Source: Alphaproteobacteria bacterium (GTDB taxonomy: Bacteria; Pseudomonadota; Alphaproteobacteria; Rhizobiales; Hyphomicrobiaceae). From it: a stretch of 37,648 nucleotides of DNA. The notes beneath the pieces were generated by a model that saw nothing but the letters and a program-made list of their open reading frames with translations, was not told the origin of the DNA and did not search any database. Positions 1 through 6,621 of the stretch are shown in pieces (position 1 is the stretch's first letter; every line of letters begins with the position of its first letter). The stretch is from NCBI GenBank assembly GCA_019137195.1, contig JAGVSR010000162.1, positions 1 to 37,648 on the forward strand. The letters are read 5' to 3'. The position numbers were made by a program, and so were the translations under genes.

Positions 1-1
1 T

Positions 2-52
2 GCCGTCGGCTACGACCCGATCGCGGAGCCGGGATCGGATGCGGGTACCTGA
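2..52 (+). CDS. Portal protein, C-terminal end only (GTA g3-like)
   Basis: An open frame enters from the left edge and ends at TGA 50-52. It encodes only sixteen residues, AVGYDPIAEPGSDAGT. The call rests mainly on position: it lies just upstream of the prohead protease, where GTA and HK97-type clusters carry the portal gene. The 129 bp between its stop and the protease start hold no convincing gene. Confidence 0.5.
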   Translation, partial: AVGYDPIAEPGSDAGT

Positions 53-181
53 CATCATCGCTCGAAAGTCGAACAGCCGTCCCGAGCGCGTGACGGCAGC
101 TCGGACGACGAGACGTGGACAGCGGCGCAGGCCGTCCATGTTGCCTTTCGCGTCCAAAGAAAACGAGAGCATCACGACCAC

Positions 182-880
182 ATGCCACAGTTTGCCACAA
201 TGGACTCTCACCCTGAGCTCAAGTTCACCGCTCTCGACTTCTCGAAGGCTGCGGCCGACGGTGCGTTCCAGGGGTACGCGAGCGTCTTCAACGCCGAGGA
301 TCTGACGCACGATGTCGTGGCGCCGGGCGCCTTCCGCGACACGCTCGCCGAGCGTGGCGCGGCGGGCGTGCGCATGCTGTTCCAGCACGACGCCAATCAG
401 CCGATCGGGGTCTGGACCGAGATCCGCGAGGACGGACGCGGGCTGTTCGTCAAGGGTCAGCTGGCGCTCGACGTCGCAAAGGCGCGCGAAACGCTATCGC
501 TCATGCGGGCCGGCGCCCTCGACGGCCTCTCGATCGGCTTCAAGGCGAGGAAGTTCAGTCGCAATCCCAAGACCGGTGTGCGCCGGCTGGAGACTGTCGA
601 CCTGTGGGAGATTTCCGTCGTCACCTTCCCCATGCTTCCCGGCGCACGCGTGAGCCACGTCAAGGCGGCGCCATTCGCGGGGGGCGTGCCGACGGAAAGA
701 GAGTTCGAGCGCTGGCTCACGCGGGATGCTGGGTTCTCGCGCTCAGAGGCACGGGCGGTTCTCCGCTCCGGCCTGAAAGGCCTCGTGGCCCTGCGGGATG
801 CGGGCCCGGGTTTGAGCGTGGAGGACCGGCTTTCGTCGCGCATCCGCGCGGCGATAGGTCTCCTCCGCACGAGCATCTGA
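182..880 (+). CDS. HK97-family prohead maturation protease (GTA g4)
   Basis: A serine protease that processes the capsid protein during prohead assembly. The 232 residues carry family hallmarks: an FQGYASVFN segment (29-37), the catalytic His69 in FQHD, the catalytic Ser117 in LDGLSIGF, and Glu143 in LWEIS, which fits the third member of the S78-type triad. Length is normal. The C-terminal third (170-232) is charged and helical, perhaps a scaffold-like or capsid-interacting tail. The start at 182 is chosen over the in-frame ATG at 200 because only 182 has a purine-rich stretch (GAGAG) at a usable, if long, distance. It follows the portal end and precedes the capsid gene, as in Rhodobacter GTA. 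Confidence 0.93.
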   Translation: MPQFATMDSHPELKFTALDFSKAAADGAFQGYASVFNAEDLTHDVVAPGAFRDTLAERGAAGVRMLFQHDANQPIGVWTEIREDGRGLFVKGQLALDVAKARETLSLMRAGALDGLSIGFKARKFSRNPKTGVRRLETVDLWEISVVTFPMLPGARVSHVKAAPFAGGVPTEREFERWLTRDAGFSRSEARAVLRSGLKGLVALRDAGPGLSVEDRLSSRIRAAIGLLRTSI

Positions 881-900
881 GCCAAATGCGGATCGAGTAG

Positions 901-1021
901 CCCCTCACGCCATTCCCCTCCTGATGGGAGAGGAAATCCGGCCGGAGCCGATGGGTAGAGTGGCCACGTGCGGTGAGGCCGCTCGAGCTCTCCTCCCCGC
1001 AGCGAGGGTCAGGGTGAGGGG
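901..1021 (+). repeat. Palindromic intergenic element between protease and capsid genes
   Basis: The element is bounded by a perfect inverted repeat, CCCCTCAC (901-908) and GTGAGGGG (1014-1021), and contains smaller inverted pieces such as CTCC/GGAG. The right half, read on the minus strand (CCCCTCACCCTGACCCTCG), resembles abundant intergenic palindromes of rhizobial genomes; that resemblance is from memory. It fills most of the 179-bp gap, so it may shape a long mRNA hairpin upstream of the capsid gene. Confidence 0.55.
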
Positions 1022-1059
1022 ATGCGCAGTCACTGGTCCGCCCAACCAACGGATACCCC

Positions 1060-2304
1060 ATGACACACGATCACGGCTTCGAAGCGAAGGCCGCGCAGAG
1101 TGCGCTTGCCTCTGAATTCGAGGAGTTCATGCGCGCCTTCGAGGCGTTCAAAGAAGCGAACGACGAGCGCCTTGCCGGCATCGAGCGCCGCGGAGCGACC
1201 GACCCTGTCGTCACCGACAAGCTCGCCCGCATCGACAGCGCGCTCGACGAGACCAAGCGCTCCATCGACCAGATGGTCCTGAAGCAGGCCCGCCCGGCAA
1301 TCGGCGGAGGGACCGCCTGCACGAGCGCCGCAATCGCTCACAAGACGGCGTTCGACGGCTACGTCCGAAAGGGCGAGACGTCGTCGCTCAGGGATCTCGA
1401 GGCAAAGGCCCTCTCCGTCGGTTCCGACCCCGATGGTGGCTACCTCGTCCCCGACGAGACCGAGCGCACGGTAAACGCGGGGATGCGTTCTTTGTCGCCC
1501 ATCCGCGCCATCGCCGGTGTGCGCCAGGTTTCGAGCTCCGTCTACAAGGTGCCGTTTTCGACCAGCGGCTTCGCGACTGGCTGGATCGGCGAGACCGCGG
1601 CCAGACCGCAGACCGGCACGGCCAACATTGCCGAGCTCTCGTATCCGACCATGGAGCTCTACGCGATGCCGGCGGCGACGCAGAGCCTTCTCGACGACAG
1701 TGCCGTCAACATCGACGAGTGGCTCGCCGAGGAGGTGCGCTCCGTCTTCGCCGAGCAAGAGGGAACGGCCTTCGTCACCGGTGACGGCGTCAACAAGCCG
1801 AAAGGCTTTCTCGCCTACACGACCGTCGCCAACGCGTCGTGGACCTGGGGTAACATCGGCTACGTTGCCTCGGGCGCGGCGGGCGCCTTTCCCGCTACAG
1901 ACCCCGGCGACAAGCTCATCGACCTCGCCTATGCGGTCAAGGCCGGCTACCGGGCGAACGCGCACTTCGTCATGAACCGGTCGACCCAGTCCGTGATCCG
2001 CAAGATGAAGGACGTGGACGGGACCTACCTCTGGCAACCGTCGCTCGAGGCCGGCGCACCCTCCACGCTTCTCGGCTATCCGATCGCCGAGAGCGAGGAC
2101 ATGCCGAGCATCGCCGCCAACACTCTGTCGCTGGCGTTCGGCGACTTCAGTCGTGGCTATCTCGTCGTCGACCGCGTCGGCATCCGCGTGCTGCGCGATC
2201 CCTACAGCTCGAAGCCGTACGTGCTCTTCTACACCACGAAACGTGTCGGCGGCGGCATCCACGACTTCGATGCCATCAAGCTCATGAAGTTCGCAGCCTC
2301 GTGA
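1060..2304 (+). CDS. HK97-family major capsid protein (GTA g5)
   Basis: The main shell protein of the particle. The 414 residues have the usual two parts: an N-terminal, strongly helical, charged delta region (about 1-100, coiled-coil-like, normally removed by the prohead protease) and the HK97 fold from about residue 110. Recognisable stretches include DPDGGYLVPDE (about 125-135), the SPIRAIAGVR strand, GDGVNKPKGFL, and a C-terminal segment ending FDAIKLMKFAAS. The start ATG follows a weak GGAT-type ribosome site. The gene is flanked by a palindromic element upstream and a terminator-like hairpin downstream, which could help set its high relative expression (inference). Confidence 0.95.
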   Translation: MTHDHGFEAKAAQSALASEFEEFMRAFEAFKEANDERLAGIERRGATDPVVTDKLARIDSALDETKRSIDQMVLKQARPAIGGGTACTSAAIAHKTAFDGYVRKGETSSLRDLEAKALSVGSDPDGGYLVPDETERTVNAGMRSLSPIRAIAGVRQVSSSVYKVPFSTSGFATGWIGETAARPQTGTANIAELSYPTMELYAMPAATQSLLDDSAVNIDEWLAEEVRSVFAEQEGTAFVTGDGVNKPKGFLAYTTVANASWTWGNIGYVASGAAGAFPATDPGDKLIDLAYAVKAGYRANAHFVMNRSTQSVIRKMKDVDGTYLWQPSLEAGAPSTLLGYPIAESEDMPSIAANTLSLAFGDFSRGYLVVDRVGIRVLRDPYSSKPYVLFYTTKRVGGGIHDFDAIKLMKFAAS

Positions 2305-2396
2305 GTGGTCGGTGTCCCGCCCTCAGCGTCCGGCGCCTCTCTGACGATCAGATTTCCCCGGCCTGTCGGACCCCGAGGGTCGGGCACGGTCGCTTC

Positions 2397-2426
2397 CCGC
2401 GCGGGTGTCCCCTCCCGCCCGCGCGG
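2397..2426 (+). repeat. GC-rich hairpin downstream of capsid gene
   Basis: Perfect 9-bp arms CCGCGCGGG (2397-2405) and CCCGCGCGG (2418-2426) with a 12-nt loop. There is no T-tract, so it is probably a structural or mRNA-stabilising hairpin. It lies just upstream of the stronger stem at 2434. Confidence 0.5.
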
Positions 2427-2433
2427 TCTCGGC

Positions 2434-2473
2434 GGGGCCGCATCTTACCCCGGATGCGGCCCCCATTTCCTTT
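2434..2473 (+). terminator. Intrinsic-terminator-like stem after the capsid gene
   Basis: A perfect 11-bp stem, GGGGCCGCATC (2434-2444) and GATGCGGCCCC (2453-2463), with loop TTACCCCG. It is followed by a moderately T-rich tail (CATTTCCTTT). It lies between the capsid and connector genes in a run of co-directional genes, so it would act as a partial terminator or attenuator lowering transcription beyond the capsid gene. The T-tract is interrupted, so termination strength is uncertain. Confidence 0.55.
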
Positions 2474-2540
2474 GCGCCGGCAACACTCCAGCACGGAGCC
2501 GGCCGAGGGAACGGTCTTCAGCGGTGAAAGAAGGAACGCC

Positions 2541-3116
2541 ATGGCACTCGTTCTCGTGACTCCGCCGGTGATCGAGCCCGTCTCGATTGCCGAGGCGAAG
2601 TCGCATCTCAGGCTCGACGGCTCGGCCGACGACATCCTCGTCGCGAGCCTTATCCTTACCTCACGTCTTCACATCGAGGCGGCGCTCGGGCTGGCACTCG
2701 TGACTCAGGGCTGGAAGCTCGTCCTCGACCGCTGGCCCAAGTCGGATTGTCTGGCGCTGCCTTTGCGGCCCGTCCAGTCCATCACGTCGGTCGCAGTGCT
2801 TACCGCTGACGGCTCCCCGGATGTGCTCGCGCCTTCGAGCTTTGTCTTGGATGGGGGAGGCGCGCCGCCGCGTCTCGTGCGTACGGGAGCGGCCTGGCCC
2901 ACCGTGGGACGCGCGGCAGCCGGTATCGAGATCGACTTCGTCGCCGGCTTCGGAGCGGCGGCGGCCGACGTGCCGGCACCCATTCGCCAGGCACTCCTTC
3001 TGCTCATCGCCCACTGGTACGAGCATCGCGATCCGATCGAGATCGGCTCAGCCGAGTCGGCCGTTCCGCGCGCGGTGTCCGAGCTCCTCCTTCCCTATCG
3101 GACGGCCCGCCTATGA
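2541..3116 (+). CDS. Head-tail connector protein, phiE125 gp8/gp6-like (GTA g6)
   Basis: A predicted adaptor that docks on the portal ring. The 191-residue protein begins MALVLVTPPVIEPVSIAEAK, followed by SHLRLDG, the typical opening of the phiE125 gp8 family. It ends with the conserved helical DPIEIG...AVSELLLPYR segment. The reading frame stays open upstream to 2301, but the ATG at 2541 is chosen because AAGGA lies 5 nt before it and homology begins there. Its stop overlaps the next start (ATGA), so translation is likely coupled to the head-tail joining protein. Confidence 0.87.
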   Translation: MALVLVTPPVIEPVSIAEAKSHLRLDGSADDILVASLILTSRLHIEAALGLALVTQGWKLVLDRWPKSDCLALPLRPVQSITSVAVLTADGSPDVLAPSSFVLDGGGAPPRLVRTGAAWPTVGRAAAGIEIDFVAGFGAAAADVPAPIRQALLLLIAHWYEHRDPIEIGSAESAVPRAVSELLLPYRTARL

Positions 3117-3442
3117 CCGTGATCCCGATTGGTGAGCTTACCCATCGCCTTCGACTCGAGCGTCCTGTGCATGCCGCAGAGGCAGGCGGCGGCACAACGG
3201 TCACGTGGTCTCTCGTTGCCGAGCTGTGGGGTGCCATCCGCCCCGTCACGGGCAGCGAGGCCGTGGCTGCCGACCGTCTCGAGTCCCACACTGCCTGCGA
3301 AGTCTGGATCCGTCATCGAGAGGGTGTAACGGCCGACATGCGGTTTGTCCTCGGCCGACGCGTGCTCGACGTCAAGGCCGTCGTCGAGAGTGCCGGGCGC
3401 AAGCGCTACCTGCGCTGTCTCTGTGAGGAGCGGGGAAGATGA
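3113..3442 (+). CDS. Phage head-tail joining protein (GTA g7)
   Basis: A small head-closure protein of 109 residues. The pattern matches the family: an N-terminal LTHRLRLERP strand, TVTWSLVAELWGAIRPVTGSE in the middle, and R-H-R-E-G-V with RFVLGRRVLDVKAVVE towards the end. It starts within the stop of the connector gene and overlaps the next small ORF by ATGA at 3439-3442, giving a tightly coupled trio. Confidence 0.85.
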   Translation: MTVIPIGELTHRLRLERPVHAAEAGGGTTVTWSLVAELWGAIRPVTGSEAVAADRLESHTACEVWIRHREGVTADMRFVLGRRVLDVKAVVESAGRKRYLRCLCEERGR

Positions 3443-3636
3443 AGCTGAAACCCGTGATCGGCGGCATCGGCCGCCACGAGGTGGCGCCCCTCGTCTCCCG
3501 ACTCAAGGCTCGCCTTGGTCTGCTCCATAGGGGACCAGGATCGAGCGGTGAAGGGCGCCGCACAAGGAGCGGTGCAACAGAGCGAGTTGCTGCCACGACG
3601 TCCAACACAGAGGCTACGGCCCAACGCGAGAGGTGA
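3439..3636 (+). CDS. Small ORF of unknown function between g7 and g8
   Basis: A 65-residue frame that starts in an ATGA overlap with the joining protein gene and ends 3 nt before the tail terminator start. This placement favours real translation. The first about 28 residues (MKLKPVIGGIGRHEVAPLVS...) look ordinary. The rest is rich in Arg, Gly, Ser and Thr and looks low-complexity or out of frame. I do not recognise the family. It may be a degraded HK97 gp10-like gene, which often occupies this position, or simply a coupling leader. Confidence 0.4.
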   Translation: MKLKPVIGGIGRHEVAPLVSRLKARLGLLHRGPGSSGEGRRTRSGATERVAATTSNTEATAQRER

Positions 3637-3639
3637 CAC

Positions 3640-4047
3640 ATGCCGAGTGCCGGTTTCGAGCTGCAGAAGGCTATGCACGCCGCGCTGGCGGGCAACGCGG
3701 AACTGACCGCGCTTCTTGGCGGCACCCACGTCTACGACGACGTGCCGCGCAGCGCGGCATTTCCCTACGTCACATTCGGCCAAAGCACCGAGCGTGACTG
3801 GAGCACGGGCGGCGAGGAAGGCCGTGAGCATCTGCTGACGTTGCACGTCTGGTCGCGCGCTCGCGGTCACCGCGAGACGCACGAGATCATGGGCGCGCTC
3901 CGCACCGCGATCCACGACGTGACCCTTCCTCTCGCGGGCCACCGTCTTGTCAACATGCGTCACGAGTTCTCGGACGCCATGCGCGATCCCGACGGCGAGA
4001 CCTATCACGGCGTGGTGCGCTATCGCGCGGTCACCGAAGAGGAGTGA
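3640..4047 (+). CDS. Tail terminator/completion protein, DUF3168 (GTA g8)
   Basis: A 135-residue protein with the DUF3168 layout: an N-terminal helix (ELQKAMHAALAGNAELTALLG), then VYDDVP...AFPYVTFGQS, a central LTLHVWSR strand, and a C-terminal HGVVRYRAVTEE strand. In GTA and lambda-like systems this protein caps the tail tube and joins it to the head. The start has a good ribosome site, GAGAGGTGA, shortly before the ATG. A palindromic element begins exactly at its stop codon. Confidence 0.87.
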   Translation: MPSAGFELQKAMHAALAGNAELTALLGGTHVYDDVPRSAAFPYVTFGQSTERDWSTGGEEGREHLLTLHVWSRARGHRETHEIMGALRTAIHDVTLPLAGHRLVNMRHEFSDAMRDPDGETYHGVVRYRAVTEEE

Positions 4048-4132
4048 ATGGCGAGGGGCGAATGGCGAATAGCGAAAGGCGAGGGTGTAGGCCGCCGCTG
4101 GCCCGGACCGCCTTCGTCGTCACTCGCCATTC
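4046..4132 (+). repeat. GCGAAT-rich palindromic intergenic element
   Basis: Bounded by a perfect 10-bp inverted repeat, GAATGGCGAG (4046-4055) and CTCGCCATTC (4123-4132). The left part holds tandem 7-mers: GGCGAAT at 4057 and 4064, AGCGAAA at 4071, GGCGAGG at 4078. The left arm overlaps the TGA of the tail terminator gene. It has the look of a small dispersed palindromic repeat inserted right after the gene. Confidence 0.5.
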
Positions 4133-4189
4133 CTCACGGCTCACCTCTGATGGTCCGCAACTGACTATTCGGTCTCGAGGAAAATCCAC

Positions 4190-4603
4190 ATGACAGCCCA
4201 AAAAGGCAAGGATCTGCTGCTGAAGCTCGACGGCGACGGGGCCGGCACGTTCACGACCGTCGCGGGTCTGCGCTCGCGCTCGATCGCCTTCAACGCCGAG
4301 ACGGTCGACGTCACGCACCAGGAATCGGTTGGGCAGTGGCGTGAGCTCCTGGCCGGTGCCGGCGCCAAGCATGCGCGTATCGCCGGTTCCGGCATTTTCA
4401 AGGACGCCGCCTCCGACGCCCTCGTGAGGAGCTACGTGTTCGACGGCACCATCCGCCACTGGCAAGTGATCGTGCCCGACTTCGGAACCGTCCAGGGCCC
4501 GTTCCAGATCACGAGCTTCGAGCTGACCGGCCGCCACGACGGCGAGGTCGCCTTCGATCTCGCCCTCGAGAGCGCTGGCGAGCTCTCCTTCACGGCTGTG
4601 TAG
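4190..4603 (+). CDS. Major tail (tube) protein, TP901-1 type (GTA g9)
   Basis: The subunit of the tail tube. The 137 residues show the family pattern: QKGKDLLLKL at the start, FTTVAGLRSRSIAFNAETVDVTHQES (about 21-46), the WRELL segment near 50, and the C-terminal SFELTGRHDGEVAFDLALESAG. Length is normal. GAGG about 9 nt upstream serves as ribosome site. It follows a 142-bp gap containing a palindromic repeat and precedes the tail assembly chaperone pair. Confidence 0.92.
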   Translation: MTAQKGKDLLLKLDGDGAGTFTTVAGLRSRSIAFNAETVDVTHQESVGQWRELLAGAGAKHARIAGSGIFKDAASDALVRSYVFDGTIRHWQVIVPDFGTVQGPFQITSFELTGRHDGEVAFDLALESAGELSFTAV

Positions 4604-4634
4604 TGCCTGCCGGCCATCTCAATCGAGACCATCC

Positions 4635-5006
4635 ATGCCCAACAAATACCGTGGCGAGGTCGAGGCCATCCTCGACGGCCAGTCCTACCGTCTCTGCCTG
4701 ACGCTGGGCGCGCTGGCCAACCTCGAGGCCGCTTTCGGCGACGAGGATATGCTCGCGCTCGCGACCCGATTCGAGAAGGGCCGCGTGTCTGCGAGAGACT
4801 GCATCCGCATAATCGGGTGCGGGTTGCGCGGAGCCGGCTACGAGATCAGCGACAGCGACGTTGCCGCCATGCAGGCAGAGCGCGGCGCCGCTGGCTTCGT
4901 CGACATTGTGGCGCGGCTCCTGTCGGCGACGTTCGGCGGTGGAGAGGTACCGGTCAGCGCCAAGGCGGAGGTCGCAGGCTCCGGCCCTTTCCCTGGGACG
5001 ACGTGA
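4635..5006 (+). CDS. Tail assembly chaperone, GTA gp10 family
   Basis: A 123-residue member of the GTA gp10 family, recognised by the opening YRGEVEAILDGQSYRLCLTLGALANLEAAFG and by RDCIRIIGCGLRGAGYEISD in the middle. Proteins in this position act with the next gene product as tail assembly chaperones coating the tape measure, like lambda gpG/gpGT. The last codons contain a slippery heptamer (4985-4991); a -1 slip there would extend the product through the next gene to about 180 residues. The unshifted product ends PFPGTT at TGA 5004-5006, which also overlaps the ATG at 5006. Confidence 0.85.
   Translation: MPNKYRGEVEAILDGQSYRLCLTLGALANLEAAFGDEDMLALATRFEKGRVSARDCIRIIGCGLRGAGYEISDSDVAAMQAERGAAGFVDIVARLLSATFGGGEVPVSAKAEVAGSGPFPGTT
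4967..4991 (+). promoter_or_regulatory. Predicted -1 programmed ribosomal frameshift signal
   Basis: The heptamer C CCT TTC (4985-4991) lies in the gp10 reading frame with the spacing required for simultaneous -1 slippage (X XXY YYZ; Pro CCU to CCC, Phe UUC to UUU). A Shine-Dalgarno-like GGAGG (4967-4971) lies 13 nt upstream. It is too far from the ATG at 5006 (34 nt) to be its ribosome site, but near the distance at which such a sequence stimulates -1 shifting in dnaX. The new frame reads straight into PWDDVMATGLG of the next ORF. Confidence 0.65.
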
Positions 5007-5176
5007 TGGCAACCGGACTGGGCCTTCTCGGCCTTGCTCCAGCCGTGTTCTGGAGCATGACGCCGAAGGAGCTCGAGGCCGCGATACGGGGCCGTCTTGG
5101 CCCTGCCTCGCTCTCCGCGCCGCCAGATGTCGCCGATCTCGCAGCCCTGATCGCGCGCTTTCCCGACCAGGCCTGA
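5006..5176 (+). CDS. Tail assembly chaperone partner, rcc01693/TIGR02216 family (GTA g10.1)
   Basis: From the ATG at 5006 the product is 56 residues, MATGLGLLGLAPAVFWSMTP followed by KELEAAIRGRLG, matching the small rcc01693 family. As I recall that family, members begin with an F-x-W-x-x-x-M motif directly before this stretch. Here PFPWDDVM is encoded in this frame just ahead of the ATG, and no ATG, GTG or TTG in frame could include it (GTG 5003 comes after it; the nearest earlier start is at 4817). The complete N-terminus is therefore reachable only by -1 frameshifting from gp10 at 4985-4991. The ATG has no clear ribosome site, only the TGATG overlap. Confidence 0.8.
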   Translation: MATGLGLLGLAPAVFWSMTPKELEAAIRGRLGPASLSAPPDVADLAALIARFPDQA

Positions 5177-5302
5177 CGACCTCCATTGCGTGAGCGGCGC
5201 AGAGCAAGCTGGCGCACGGCAGAAGCGGACCATAGCTCGCGGCCCCATCGTGGTGCCGCAACGCTGGCGAGATGACGGAACGACACGAGGAAGCTTAGTG
5301 TG

Positions 5303-5896
5303 ATGGATCCCACGGCCCAATCCCCGATCGAGACTTGGACCGTCGCCATCGACGCCGACACGTCCCAGCTCGAAAGCGATCTCAAGACCGCCGCCGGTCT
5401 AGGGCGGCAGTTCTCGAATGCGCTGGTCGGCGCTTTCGAAGGCATCGCCATCAAGGGCAAGAGCGTCGGCGACGTCATGAAGACGCTCGCGCTCCGCCTC
5501 TCGGACCTGGTCCTGAAAGCGGCCATGAAGCCGCTCGAGCAGAGCCTCGATGGCCTGTTTGCCGGCATCTTCTCGGGCCGCATGGGGTTCGCGAAGGGCG
5601 GCGTGGTTGAGAATTCGATGCCCGTGCCGTTCGCGTCGGGTGGCGTCATCCAGAGCCCGATCGCCTTTCCTTTGCGCGGCGGGTTGACCGGACTTGCCGG
5701 CGAGGCTGGGCCCGAGGCCATCATGCCGCTTGCACGCGGTGCCGACGGCCGGCTCGGCGTCTCGGCACGGGGTGGCGGCGGGATCAGCGTGACGTTCAAC
5801 GTCACGACGCCGGATGCCATGAGCTTCCACCGCTCCGAGACGCAGATTGGCGCCATGCTCGCTCGTGCCGTGTCAATGGGCCAGCGCAACCTTTGA
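5303..5896 (+). CDS. Short tail tape measure protein (GTA g11)
   Basis: This sets tail length and is threaded through the tube. The protein has 198 residues, starting ETWTVAIDADTSQLESDLKT. A central helical region (about 25-95) includes IAIKGKSVGDVMKTLALRLSDLVLKAAMKPLEQSL. A Gly-rich region follows with FAKGGVV and FASGGVIQSP, then GLAGEAGPEAIMPLARGADGRLGV, the widespread tape-measure C-terminal motif. The ATG at 5303 is preferred over the adjacent GTG at 5300, with AGGAAG 9 nt upstream. It is far shorter than siphophage tape measures, in line with the short GTA tail. Confidence 0.88.
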   Translation: MDPTAQSPIETWTVAIDADTSQLESDLKTAAGLGRQFSNALVGAFEGIAIKGKSVGDVMKTLALRLSDLVLKAAMKPLEQSLDGLFAGIFSGRMGFAKGGVVENSMPVPFASGGVIQSPIAFPLRGGLTGLAGEAGPEAIMPLARGADGRLGVSARGGGGISVTFNVTTPDAMSFHRSETQIGAMLARAVSMGQRNL

Positions 5897-5901
5897 CGCC
5901 A

Positions 5902-5921
5902 GCCGGCAGCCGAGTGCCGGC
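5902..5921 (+). repeat. Hairpin between g11 and g12
   Basis: A 7-bp perfect stem, GCCGGCA (5902-5908) and TGCCGGC (5915-5921), loop GCCGAG. The left arm can also pair with GCCGGCTG at 5956-5963 as CAGCCGGC, so two alternative folds exist. There is no T-tract, so a terminator is unlikely. Confidence 0.4.
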
Positions 5922-5982
5922 GCGGTTGAGGTGACCTGATCCCGCCCATCGGGTAGCCGGCTGCAATTCCTTGAGGCTGTCC

Positions 5983-6621
5983 ATGTCCTTCCACGAAGTT
6001 CGCTTCCCGACCGCCATCTCGCGCGGCAGTCACGGCGGGCCAGAGCGGCGCACCGATGTGGTCGTGCTCGGATCCGGCCACGAGGAGCGCAACAGCCGAT
6101 GGGCGGATTCGCGCCGCAACTACAACGCCGGCTACGGCGTACGCTCTCTCGACGATCTCCATTCCGTCATCGCCTTTTTCGAGGAGCGCCGCGGCCGGCT
6201 CTACGGCTTCCGCTGGCGCGACCATGGCGACTGGAAGTCTTGCCCGCCGCAAGCGGCGACCTCGGCGCTCGATCAGGTGATCGGCACCGGCGACGGCACC
6301 ACGATCGTGTTTCAGCTAGTGAAGACCTACGGCATCGGGACAACTTCCTGGACGCGTGACATCGTGAAGCCGGTCGAGGGCAGCGTGAAGATTGCCGTCG
6401 CCGGAGTTCCGCTCGCAGCAGGGAGCGCCTTCACAGTCGATGCCGCGACCGGTCTCGTCACATTCGTTCCCGGCCACGTGCCAGCGACGGGCCAGCAGAT
6501 CACCGCCGGCTACGAGTTCGACGTGCCTGTCCGCTTCGACACAGATCGCCTCGAGATCAATCTTACGGGATTTCAGAGCGGAGCCATTCCGAGCATCCCC
6601 TTGGTCGAGATTCGGCTATGA
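5983..6621 (+). CDS. DUF2460 distal tail protein (GTA g12)
   Basis: The protein begins MSFHEVRFPTAISRGSHGGP, the standard opening of DUF2460 / TIGR02217. It continues with NSRWADSRRNYNAGYGVRSLDDLHSVIAFFEERRGRLYGFRWRD in the first third and closes with FDVPVRFDTDRLEINLTGFQSG...IPLVEIRL. In Rhodobacter GTA the equivalent forms the distal tail ring that connects tube and baseplate. The frame is open to a TTG at 5971, but the ATG at 5983 has GAGG 6 nt upstream and fits the family start. The 212-residue product is normal in length. Its stop overlaps the next start (ATGA). Confidence 0.93.
   Translation: MSFHEVRFPTAISRGSHGGPERRTDVVVLGSGHEERNSRWADSRRNYNAGYGVRSLDDLHSVIAFFEERRGRLYGFRWRDHGDWKSCPPQAATSALDQVIGTGDGTTIVFQLVKTYGIGTTSWTRDIVKPVEGSVKIAVAGVPLAAGSAFTVDAATGLVTFVPGHVPATGQQITAGYEFDVPVRFDTDRLEINLTGFQSGAIPSIPLVEIRL

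Noticed and set aside
39-305. 88-residue frame overlapping the prohead protease start
   Set aside because: Overlaps the protease in another frame for most of its length and has no ribosome site or recognisable sequence.
1030-2262. 410-residue minus-strand frame antisense to the capsid gene
   Set aside because: Arg/Gly/Asp-rich shadow of a certain capsid gene; no recognisable domain.
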